Assembly: GCA_015499985.1 (NCBI GenBank)
Contig: JAAAUF010000039.1
Coordinates: 1-64,000, forward strand
Source of the DNA: Haplosporangium gracile
Lineage: Eukaryota > Mortierellomycota > Mortierellomycetes > Mortierellales > Mortierellaceae
Length of the DNA: 64,000 bases
Direction: 5' to 3'
Part shown: positions 1-10,300 of the stretch, piece after piece
How the letters are laid out: every line of letters begins with the position of its first letter
How positions within the stretch are numbered: the first letter of the stretch is position 1
The notes under the pieces: generated by a model
The model's database searches: none
Seen by the model: only the letters and a program-made list of their open reading frames with translations
What the model was told of the DNA's origin: nothing
Made by a program: the position numbers and the translations under genes

Positions 1-194
1 TGGCTAGTGCCAGCGCCGGATCGAGTACGCTCTCGAACACAACCCCTGGAAGCGGCAGTAGCGGGGGCTCAGCAAGTCGAAAACGACCTGCTTCTACCTC
101 AAGTATCACGGACGGAATCCAAGGCCGACCAAAGAGGTCTGCCATTGCCTCTAGCTCAATCCTGGCGCGCGGTGGAAAGGGTGCGCGGAAGTAG
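1..194 (+). CDS. C-terminal fragment of an unknown Ser/Gly-rich protein
   Basis: An open frame enters from the left edge (codons starting at base 3) and ends at TAG 192-194, giving 63 visible residues. They are rich in Ser, Gly, Thr and Ala, then become basic (SRKRP, GRPKRS, GKGARK at the very end). The even run of small polar residues followed by Lys/Arg clusters is typical of a disordered tail, possibly with a nuclear localisation signal. No domain is visible and no function can be given. The competing frame starting at base 7 looks less protein-like. The gene is convergent with the next one. Confidence 0.4.
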   Translation, partial: ASASAGSSTLSNTTPGSGSSGGSASRKRPASTSSITDGIQGRPKRSAIASSSILARGGKGARK

Positions 195-721
195 TCTAGT
201 TTTTCATATTCGTGTGTTGGTTCGCCCACACACATTAGTGCCGGTAGGAGCGCAGTGGATACTATAATGAGTTACTTCGGTGACGTAATTATGGCGCCCA
301 ATGTCCTCCAGCCTTAAAACTTCTCTTCGAAAGAAAAGTTGTAATAACGACTTTTTCTTTCTGTTTTATTCAGATTGCAACTCGCACTCAATTTTACAAA
401 ATCGTCACTCCTGCGCCCTTTTGCCCTCTGCATGGATTTACCAACCCACTTCCGCCCCTATCTAACACTACATCGCTGCCCATCCTCGAGCACGTAAGAT
501 AAAGGAGACGATCCCATATTGGTCACTCATACCATTGACATAGGGACCAGGGACGTTACCCTCACCATTTTTTCATCAAGAGTATGTACTATTGACTGAG
601 CGATGGACATTATTATTATACGAGATGAGGATAAGGATTTGTGAATAAAGGGAAGTGTCTATCTAAGAAACTAGCAAACAGTGGGTGTTGGGCGATAGTT
701 TACAGTTCATATGGAGAGTGC
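195..721. other. Intergenic, convergent 3' ends
   Basis: About 530 bases lie between two converging genes. The stretch is AT-rich with T-runs and presumably holds both 3' untranslated regions and polyadenylation sites. I see no gene or repeat of note. Confidence 0.5.
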
Positions 722-1947
722 TCAAGCCCAACGAGAATGCCACTGAGAAGCGTAGCTGTCTCCATGCAACGGAATATCCTCCACTGCCTCCTTCTCATCC
801 TCCTCCTTCTTCTTCTTCTCCTCCTCCTCCTTTTTCTTTCTGGTCGAAGCTGTCACCGTGCCACTGTTGTTGTTGTTGCCTGCAGCAGCAGCGTTACGAG
901 CATTCTCTTGTGCGTACTGAGATGGCATCACGGGCATCGGTGGAAGAGCAGGAACAGATTCTGTGGGCGAAGAGGAAGATGGTAGAGGCATAGCATCCGA
1001 TCCCCAGCCGGCGCCAAAGAAAGTCGACAATCGACTTGACAGAGAATTCGTGGACGCCTTGCGTTGCAATCGTAGCCTCTGCTGTTGTTGACGCTGTTGG
1101 TGATGCCGCCTGTAACTCGAAGGTGTGAAATTTCCAAAATCTTCATCGTCTCCATTCTCGAGGTCGTCGCCAAATCCGCCACCAGAGGTTGACCGGAACT
1201 GGGAAGCAATAGGGGTAACGAATGCGGGTTTGGGTTGTTGGATCATGATCATTCTTGGATGCTCAGCTTGATCCTCCTCGGTCGGGAAAACAGTCTGACG
1301 TCTTTTGATACGCTTGCTTCCACCAACACCAATCTTCATATCAAACTCCTCCTCAGACATCATGTTCGATCCTCCAACCATACCTTCCCCCTGTGCCCAG
1401 CCATCATCCTCGCCCCACCACCACAGTCCACGCTCGACCGTTCCACACACAATGACGACCGAGATGGGAATCCAGAGCAAGAAGACAACAGCATCAACAG
1501 CGATCGCAACATTGACAGCCCGGCATTGCGACATGTAGCCGGGTTTGTCAGCCAGGGGGCCCGTCATGCAGTTGGTATGTGCACCAGTATCGCCGCCGGC
1601 GGCCAGGATGATCCAGCTAAAGAAGTTAAGGACGGTCAGGACGACCGAGACGACAATTGTGGCAGTTTGGGTGGAGGGGTGGTTGATGATGCGCGGGAGG
1701 AGCGCACGTTGGCTTTGGCGGATGAGGAATGGGCAAAGCGACTGCCAGATAGCCGAAAGCGACGTTCCGACAGTTGCAACCAAGACTATTTTAGTATTTA
1801 CAAAGGTATAATGATAGGATTAGTAAGGGATGAATGAACTGTTAAAGATGAACTTGGAGGTTTCATGGTAATTATTTCTGACAACAGACAGAGAAAGAGC
1901 AACTTAAAAAAAACGACAATCAATTTTGGTCGACGAGAATAGAAAAA

Positions 1948-1982
<35 letters not shown>

Positions 1983-2817
1983 AGGGGGATGAGGATCTGC
2001 AAGGAGCAGAGGAAAGAATGGCTTACAAAGAGTATAGGCAGAATCATTGAAGTTGCCGCGTCCAAGGCCATTTCTAAAATGAGAATAAAAAAGAGAATGT
2101 AATGTTTTGTCAGGGTTGAGTATCGACTTTCATGAACTGTATTGACAACGTCAACGTTATCGTAAAAAAACATAACCAAAAAAGAAGAAAAAAAAGAAAA
2201 CCCATTGACTCTTTCTCCTTTCACATCATATGCTTTGTCTTCTATTCCCATCGCTCACAATTTATCATATCAATGGGTTTTGCTTTTAGGGCGTAAAAAA
2301 AAAAAGAGTCGGCGACTTGAATAAATAGGTCAACAACAACAATCCAAATAATAGTATATACCTGAAGGAATAGGCAGGCAGGAGGGCAATCCAGGACACA
2401 GAACCGAGGACTGCGAGCAATCCCCAGAGCAACTGCAACCGTTCAACAGTCGCAAGCTTCATGACCGTCAACCGGACCCGCTTCCACCGCGTCGGTTCTG
2501 GCAAAGGGGTATTAGAAAAGGCCATGGTCGGAGACGCAGTGCGCTTTTGTGAATTGAAGGTGTTGCTTCTACTATTACTGCTGTGGAGGGTACTGGTGGG
2601 GCTGCCTAAGGGTGACGAGGGCGAAGCGCTTCGTTGTGCCCCTACAGGTCCTGATGAATTTGTGTGGCTGTAGTCGATGGTGTAGATGGGTGTCTGTACG
2701 TCGATATTGTTGGCGGCGGCGGGTGTGGTGGCACTAGCGCCTCCACGATTACCGATGGTCGGAGAGGGAGGTGAGAGTGTTGTCGCGGGGGAGGTTGAAC
2801 GACTAGAGTAAGTCGAG

Positions 2818-2851
<34 letters not shown>

Positions 2852-2882
2852 GATGGGATGAGTAAGTTTGGTAGGACGACAT
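722..2882 (-). CDS. Four-TM MARVEL/SUR7-like membrane protein, 543 aa
   Basis: The model has three exons: 2882-2362, 2073-2027 (47 nt) and 1785-722. Phase closes to the stop. Residues 1-145 are low complexity with a poly-Asn run of about 11 and many Ser/Pro. Four hydrophobic segments follow at about 150-172, 190-210, 228-251 and 277-302; one is TATIVVSVVLTVLNFFSWII. The loop between TM3 and TM4 carries two Cys. The last 240 residues are cytosolic-type low complexity with an acidic patch, a Gln/Arg stretch and a Lys/Glu coiled-coil-like run near residue 515. Topology resembles fungal MARVEL or SUR7-type plasma-membrane proteins, which organise membrane domains. This is a topology-based guess; I cannot assign an orthologue. 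Splice sites are GTATAT, TTTTAG, GTAAGC and AATAG. Confidence 0.6.
1945..1983. repeat. (AAAT)n microsatellite in an intron
   Basis: About nine perfect AAAT units sit inside the second intron of the MARVEL-like gene. Confidence 0.9.
2819..2851. repeat. (TTG)n = AAC codon run (poly-Asn)
   Basis: Eleven trinucleotide units in exon 1 of the MARVEL-like gene encode poly-Asn on the minus strand. Similar Asn runs occur in the Rap-GAP, CP2 and DUF202 genes of this window. Confidence 0.9.
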
Positions 2883-5079
2883 TTCTTTTACTTTCTGCGT
2901 CTTTTTCAGCAGTTGTTCATTCGCTTTGATGTAGAAAAAAAATGAAGGCGAGTAGAAGGTAACGGAATGCAAGAAGATGAGGAAAGGAGGGGGAGGGTGT
3001 GTCAAGGAGAAGAGGAAGGTATAGTGAGGGGGTATATCGAAGAGGAAAAGGAGGAGGAAGAAGAGAGTTTTTGGACAAGCAGTTGTGTCCGATGTGGGAA
3101 GGGGTCGTTAATAGAGGGGAACGGGAGTGAGAGAGGGATGGGGATGAGGATGGACGAAAGGGTGAAGGAGTGACAAAGAAGAAAAGAGGAGGGAAATGAA
3201 AGAAAAGAAAAAGAAAGAAGTAAAAGGACCCCGAGACATGAAGGAATTCATTCAATCTCCCAACGGTCCAGCAGCGGAGGCACAAAACAAGGTTGAATAC
3301 CATCCACAGATATCAGTTATTGGTATGTATAATGTATGGTACCCAACCATCCCCTTCTCCTCTGTCCAGGGTGCGAATACAAATACAAAAGGGGAGCACC
3401 ATGTATGGCCACAAAAGGGGAATCCGTTCCTTATTTCTCTTTTGTTTATTATTCTTGTACCCGTCCGAGGTACATTTTTTTTATTTCTCTGTTCTCTGCG
3501 TTCATCCATCCATCAATTCATGCCGGCACGCACATGTTCTTCAAATGGTTCAGGTACACGCAGGTGCCCTTCTTCTACATCCATATATTAAAATCCGATC
3601 GCACATTCTCTTTGGTCTTTTTTTTTTTTTTTCCCTCCCTCCCTCTCATGTCAAAGGGTCTAAGGGATTGAAATCCTCCTTTAATTTCCTCTTCTCTCCT
3701 TCTCCCCTCCCTCTACTTTTTACTCTAGCAGTCGGGGCATTTGTTCTTATCTCCTTTCTACCACTAGAAGACGCCCTCGCTAGATCAAAAAATAGCATCT
3801 GCTCCCTCCCTCTTTCTTCCAACTACACTACTGACTTGTTTTTACTTGTCGATGGTTGTTTGTTTGTTGGTTGTGCGCTCTCGCAATTGCATGCATCTCT
3901 CCTTTCCTCTCTGTCTGTCTCCTCCTCCCCCCCTTCCCCCCTCCCCCCTCCCTCTGTTTGCTACCTTGACATGACATGAGCGGGCTCCCAATTAAAACAA
4001 CCACCAGCGAAAAAGAAACAAAAAATCAAACCAACACACAAGTAATTTCCACCACCACTACCAAAAAAACTCGAGCTACCACAAAGTGCTCTCATCCCCT
4101 CACACCTCTCACTTTTCATCCACTCATCCACTCACACTCTCAATAGATACACACTCGTGCACAAAAATACTGTTTTGAAAAGCAGAGTGAAAAAAAAAAA
4201 ATGCTCTAACCCAAAATACGCTTGGTGCACTTTTTGCTTAGTTATGCTTTGTCTTGCCTTGCTTGCACCGGACCTCCTTCTTACATACCCTAAGTGTGGA
4301 TGCTAGTGTGGTTGCTAGTGTGGTTCCCAGACCCCTGTCCTTCTTCTCCTTGGTCCTATCGTATCGGCAGCCTAGGCCAATTTTTTTTCTTTTTTTTTTT
4401 TCCTGGGAAATAGAACCACCCACTCCCTCGTCGACAACTGGAAGTTATTTTTCTCAATTCTTTGATGTGCGATTATCGAAATTGTATCGATGAAGAAGAA
4501 GCAAAGATCGATTTTCTACAGGACAAATCTTCATTTGCTCGCTCCCCCCTCCCTCGCTCTATTTGTTTTACATCGTTCAAAAATCAACTCAATTGCCATT
4601 CGTCAACGAAATAAAAAGAGCTCTTGCTTTTGCCCTTTCCTTTTCCTTTTCCTTTTCCTTTTCCTTTTCGGAACTTGACTTGGGTTTGGGCTCGGGCTTA
4701 CTTAGTTTTTCCACTGTTTGTTGATAATGTGTGCACAATTTATGTTGCTGTCAGTTGGGTGTTGCTTTTCTTGTTTTTGCAAATTGTATTTTGGTACTTC
4801 AGAACATGACTGACAAAAGAAAATTTGAAAGAAAAAAGACGAAGCCGTGTGTGTTGCTCCTATAATTGATATATGCAGAGCAGCGTCGTACTCTCTCTCC
4901 TCCGTCTAATTCACCTTACCAGCCTGTGTCCGTCAGTCTGCCAACTCTCCGTCAGCTCTCCGGCCCATACCATGCCCATCTGCCAACAACCATCACACCA
5001 TTGTTTCTCAACTCTCCTCCACCAGCACCAATCAATCACGCCAGTGAACGAGAGAGAATAATATGGCAATGGTATCTAT
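2883..5079. other. Intergenic: promoter and leader of the MARVEL-like gene
   Basis: Both flanking genes are on the minus strand. Bases 2930-3210 are strongly purine-rich on the plus strand, so C/T-rich on the coding strand just upstream of the start codon, as in other leaders of this window. Bases 3620-3960 are pyrimidine-rich. There is a 12-base doublet (TGCTAGTGTGGT twice, about 4300-4324) and a (TTTTCC)n tract at 4635-4668. No open frame here is convincing. Confidence 0.5.
4635..4668. repeat. (TTTTCC)n hexanucleotide repeat
   Basis: Between five and six near-perfect TTTTCC units occur in intergenic sequence. Confidence 0.85.
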
Positions 5080-7034
5080 CTAGCAATTGTTGCTGGACTT
5101 TGTGTTCAGGATAAGGCCAACAATCAATCCGTAGAGTCCCAAGACTTCTGCGAAAATGAGGACCAACACCATCGCTACAAACAGTCTTGGCTGGTATGCA
5201 TATCCACGGACGCACTAACATAATATAGGCATTTAGGATAACATAAGGCAACACGCAGGGAATGAGTATGGGTAGGGTTAGACGTAGGGTTAGGAAGGGA
5301 GGACAAAGAAAAAAAAATTGGTGTCAATAAAATTGTGAGCGCTTATTTCCTTCTTTCATCAGTATTGACAATAAAACCAACAAACATACGAATACACACA
5401 TGTGCAAAAAGGAAAAGAAACAAGGCAGAAGAAAAAAAAAAGGAGGGGTCTGGACAAGTGTAAAAAGTAGATATGCGTGTAACGATTATGCAAACAACAT
5501 GAGCTTGAATGGCTTGCTTGTCCAAAGAACAAGAGACACTGATCGATGGGACTCATTCACCAAAAGAGCACGAGGAAAAGGACGGACGAGTCCCAAAGGA
5601 GGAAAAAAAATACGAATTAAATATTTAACTTACCACGTCGCCTACGATGCCAATGGCGTATCCAGCAGCCAATCCTGTAAGACCGACTGACAGACCTGCG
5701 CCGAGATGGACAAATCCGCTATTATCGTCCAAAAGAGCATTATACATAGGTTTAGTAACGACGCTTAGATAAAATCAATTCACTATAGATGGGCTGCACA
5801 TTGGCTGTCAGGAGCACAGCTAAAGTGAGTGTTTCCTTACGTATAGAGTGAGTATCCTGAAGGGAGCACTATAGTAGCCATCATTAATTCCAACAAAGAG
5901 GAAGAAGGTCAGTATGGTGAATGTCTGTCGAATCGTAATGCCGCGACATGATAGTAATGACCGTTTTTTGTCGAGTACCCCAAAAGAACTAATAGACACA
6001 TACATGCTCCTGCAATCAGGACAGAGATGACTAGTCCGTAGACAGAGATAATACCGGCCATGACAACGGGAATGAGCGCCTACAAAGATTAGGCATGAAC
6101 CAGAAAAAAAACACCCACCCCGGTTGTCAATAGATGTTATTCATACAAGGGTCGTTCCTTCGTAACGAAATAACAACAATTGGTCGATCCAGTTCGCAAC
6201 GAATCACATTGCAATCCTCTGCCCCGGCATTCACTATCCGTACCTTCATCATGAGCTCAGGGCGGAAGGTTCCCATACCGGCAATACCGATTCCTGACTT
6301 GAATGTACCATATCCTGCTCCCATGCCTAAATTGATAGTTTCAATGGTCAAAGCACGATATGAAATCTGGTAAGTGCTTCTGGTCACCAAAGTCCTGAGT
6401 AATTGAAAACCTCTGACTTCTTTAGTTGATCAAGCAGGCAGTTCCATCTGTATGTCTGTTTGTCAGTTGGGGTGGATCGCCGTGGTCGGTTTTTTTGTAG
6501 AGTCGGTCAGCTGTTCCTGAAAGTAGCAGTCAGTCCATATCTGATAGGGGCTATGGATTGGTTGATGTCGTATGATGCCGTGCTGTGTGAGATATGTTTG
6601 GAGGTTGGAGTCGAACTAGGCAGAGGAGGTATTATCGTTGCTGCGTTGCTTCGTGTTGTCTCTGTTATAGACGCTGGTTGTATGTTCACCGTATGTTGTA
6701 TCTGGTGCCTGCTCTGTCCTATGTGCCGTTTCTCATTCCTTTGGCACGCAGTCCAATTCTCCAAGTGCTGCTCAACTCCCCGCACTAAGAGTCGTTGTTA
6801 CGTACTGCTGAAGAGCATCTATGAATAAGAACGTTATAATAATAATGAAAAAAAACAGCGACAAGTGTGAGTTTCTTACAACCTCCAAGAATGGCAAACA
6901 AGAATCGTCTCAAAGAGAGCACATGCATAGACGTCAAAGGGAGTAAAACATACAGCGCTGGCAACACCCATGAGGCCAAAGAATGGCGCGAAAGGGGGAC
7001 AGTAGTCGGAGGCGATGGGTGGTAGAGTAGCCAT
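5080..7034 (-). CDS. VMA11: V-ATPase 16-kDa proteolipid subunit c-prime (Vma11-like), 166 aa
   Basis: Seven exons: 7034-6954, 6818-6806 (13 nt), 6326-6244, 6079-6004, 5868-5841 (28 nt), 5718-5634 and 5214-5080. Phase closes exactly to TAG. The protein is a four-TM proteolipid of the V0 rotor ring, which carries protons across the vacuolar membrane. The essential acidic residue is Glu145 in TM4 ([14 protein letters not shown]), the position it holds in yeast Vma11 (137 in Vma3). The segment [18 protein letters not shown] resembles Vma11 more than Vma3. N-terminus [10 protein letters not shown] and [13 protein letters not shown] are family signatures. The two tiny exons supply MLFS and the GYSLY segment; without them TM1 and the loop before TM3 are broken. 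The V-ATPase proteolipid identity is certain; c-prime versus c is probable. The 3' end of the next gene is only 282 bp upstream. Confidence 0.9.
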
Positions 7035-7316
7035 GTTTCGTTTTGTTGTTATTCGTGAAGAGGTTTGAGGGGAGGAGGGAGAGGAGAGGAGAGGAGAGGA
7101 AAGGGATGGTGAGAGGTGTAGCGTGAGGGGTAAGGTTGTCTGACAAAGTTACATGGGCCTGACCGTGCAAGTCGATCGCGAATGCGAGTGTGTGACTGGC
7201 CACGGGTCGACAACCAACTTTCTGACGTCACAATCTCTTTTTTTTTTTCTGCGTCACGGGCCGCGGCGCGAACAAAAAAACGCGAACAATTAATTATTGA
7301 AAGTGACAACTAAAAA

Positions 7317-10300
7317 CTAGAGGTAAAACTTGTAGACATTCTTCATGTACCAGTCGCCCTTGAACACCTTGGCCTGACCAACAATCATCGTCATCCGCTC
7401 TATCAACGGCTGCTGCTGCTTGTTCTTCTTGTCCTTGGCCGCCGCCCGGTCATGTCTCTTCCGTCTCGAGAACCGGTCTACGCTCGACTCCTTCTTCAAG
7501 TGTGTCCGCCCCGTAAGCTCATCATACTCATACATGTCGTAAAATCCACCGCCGCCGTTATTATCTCTCTGCAGTTTCTCCTGCTGTTGTCGCTGTTGCC
7601 TCTTCCTTTGCAACTTTTGTTGGCGATGGCGAAGACGGCGGGCCTCTTCGTCCCCGCTGCTGCCATCAATCTCACTATCCTCCTCAAAACTCTCATCCTC
7701 ATCCTCCTCATCAACATAGTCGTCGTCTGAACTCTCAAAGGTATCAGCCAGCTCGACCCAAGGCTGGTCGGCCAACAAGTCATCTCCTAACGAGGGGCGA
7801 CGGCCTTGCTGCTGGATCTGCTGTAAGCGAGCCACTCGCTTTTGGCGAAGCATCTCAGCCTGGACTGCCAATGCCACCGCACGTGCCTCAACCTGCTCCG
7901 AGACAGTGACCTTCAAGGTGCCCATGTGCCCCGACACTCTCAAGAACCGGTACCCCAATCGCTCTACCGAGACCTGGCTCCTGTAGGTGGACGACGACAG
8001 CGACGAGGATGAGGACGCATCCGAGATGGTGCTCTGGGCAGACACATACGACGATCGAACACTGATGGCCGACGAAAGAGCGGACTTGGTTCCTTGTTGC
8101 TGCTGGTGCTGGGTCTTGGAACCACCGAGAGCAGACGGTGAAGGCGAGCCACCATTCAACAGCTCATCGCCCTCGAGACGACCAATCATCTGGATACCAA
8201 TCTTATCGCGCCACCAGCGCAACTCTGCAGGATCCTCAATGACCGTCCACTGAACCAGGGGCGATCCATAGAACGAAACACCGTTGTCCGACTCGAGCTT
8301 TTGAAGACGCTGGTGGACCGTAATAAACAAGTGCTGGAACTTGAGACCTGCTTGGTTGCCCTGGCGCTTGATGGTCGAACTGTAGGGGTTTGACGAGGAC
8401 GACGACGACGGGGTTGCCATCGGAGGGGGCGATGACGACAAGTTGGCTGGTGTGGGAGGAGATGATGGGTCCAGAGGAGAGGGTGAGGTGGGCAGCATCG
8501 GGTATGAAGAGTCAGATGACCGGGGTATATCGACGCCTTGGGTATAATTCGTTCCATTCAACGATGAGGGCTCCTCGGCCACGGCAGCCATTACAGGAGC
8601 GTTCGCAGAGACAGCCAATGACTTGTTCTTGTACTCGGCGGGGTTGTAAGGGGTGACGATGGGCCTGGGGGTCGTCACCTTGGAGTTGGATGAGGCGCCG
8701 GGAGTCGAGGGTGACTTGATAGCCGCAACTGCCTTGGAAGCGAATCCGGTAATAGCGCGGGGCTTCTTCTTGAGGCTGAAATAGTCCGACTCGCCAGTTC
8801 CATTGGTGGCAGTGCTGCTTGGGGTGGGTGTGGCAAACGAGTTTTTGGTGGGACTGATGGGTGTGCCAGCGTCGTATCCATTGCTTTGCTGCTGCTGCTG
8901 GGTTGTTGATGAGTCCTTGCCGTGGAAGCTTGGAGTGGCGACGGCGATGGACCGTTGAAGCAACAGCTTGGCACCCAGAGTGAACCCACTGGCAGACTTG
9001 GCTAGCACCTTGTACTCGGAATATGTCAACAAAGTGTGTCGACCAAGTCGTGTCACAAACACTCTCCGGCCGCCAGATGAGGATCCAAGAGTACTCTTGC
9101 TTCTTGTGCTGCCAGAGCGGTGAGGGGCGCCGCCTAGAGCGATCGTCACTCGGCTGTGATCCGAGACTGTCGAGACCGTAGTGGCCGAACTAGTGCGGCG
9201 TCCACTGCTGCTGCCATTGGGATGGTGTGGTGGTAGAGGAGGCGGGAGTTCAGAGGTAGGCGAGTTGAGAGGCGAGAGAGTCGTCCTGCTGCTGCCTGAC
9301 CGTTCCAAGTTGGGCTGACGGTGGGCTGCAAGGGGGTCCATGAATGTGTACTTCTTGGAGGCTTCAACAAAGTGGAGCTCGTTGTCCTGCATCACATCAA
9401 ACTTGAACTTGAGACCGTTGCGACTGTATATGTGGAGCTGCGCAATTGCCTGCTTCTTGAACTGCGATCCTCCATCGGCAGCCGCCGCCGCTTCAGATCC
9501 ACGGCGACCATTGCTACCAGAAGAACCCTCCTGAGAACCAGACTCCGAGCCGACGGGACCACTTGCGGATGGGCCGTTGCTTCCCTTTCGAGATCCGGCT
9601 CCTGGTGCTGTTCCAACTGGTGTTGTCGAGACTGAGGATCGTCGCTGCAGGGCCTTGTGCTTCTTCTTCGAAATCAGGTTGGTTCCATCTGTTCTACCAG
9701 TCGAATACACACCCCTCCTTCTCTCGAGAGCATCAATCTGAGCGGGGTCCTTGTCCTTGGAAGTGTACTCTCCATCACTGTCAGAGAAGACGGGTTTCTG
9801 AGATCGTTGATGAGCATAGTCCTGGGGTCGATCCAACAGGTTGGTCCATTCTTGAGACTCCTTTAGACTGTCGACGGCGTCAATGACCTCCTGGAGGGAC
9901 GAATTCAGGTTTTGGAGACTAGTATTGTTGTTCGACATGTTCAGCAGTGCTTCTAGGTTGTGATCCTCCTCCTCATTGTCACTGGAAGACTTGCTTCCAC
10001 GCTGCTTCTTGCGCTTCTGCAACAATAACTGACGTTTGAGCTTCTGGGAGACTGAGGTGGCGTCAAGGCTGTCGAGGATCGAAGTTGGCGTAGGGCCAGA
10101 GGGAGAGTTCGAGACAGGAGAAGCAGTGATCTCGGAATCCAACAGGGTTGATGAGATGGCCTCTAAGGAAGGGTCCTGGCGCCTGAACCTCTTCACCAGC
10201 TTAAACAAGAAGAAACCGTTGGGGCCTTCGGTTTCCAAGTCGAGATGGTACTGCTCAAAGACTTGCTCCTTGGTCAAGATCTGGTGAGACTCAAGACGCT

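Noticed and set aside
5634..5770. Longer exon 6 of the proteolipid gene starting at CGTCGTTACTAAA
   Set aside because: It would add about 17 residues to the loop before TM3. The acceptor ATAATAG at 5719-5720 gives the family length.
6785..6979. Minus-strand frame [10 protein letters not shown] between exons 1 and 2 of the proteolipid gene, which looks like part of TM1
   Set aside because: It is out of phase with exon 1 (phase 0), and any GT-AG pair using it breaks the frame. The 13-nt exon at 6806-6818 gives correct phase and the right motif.
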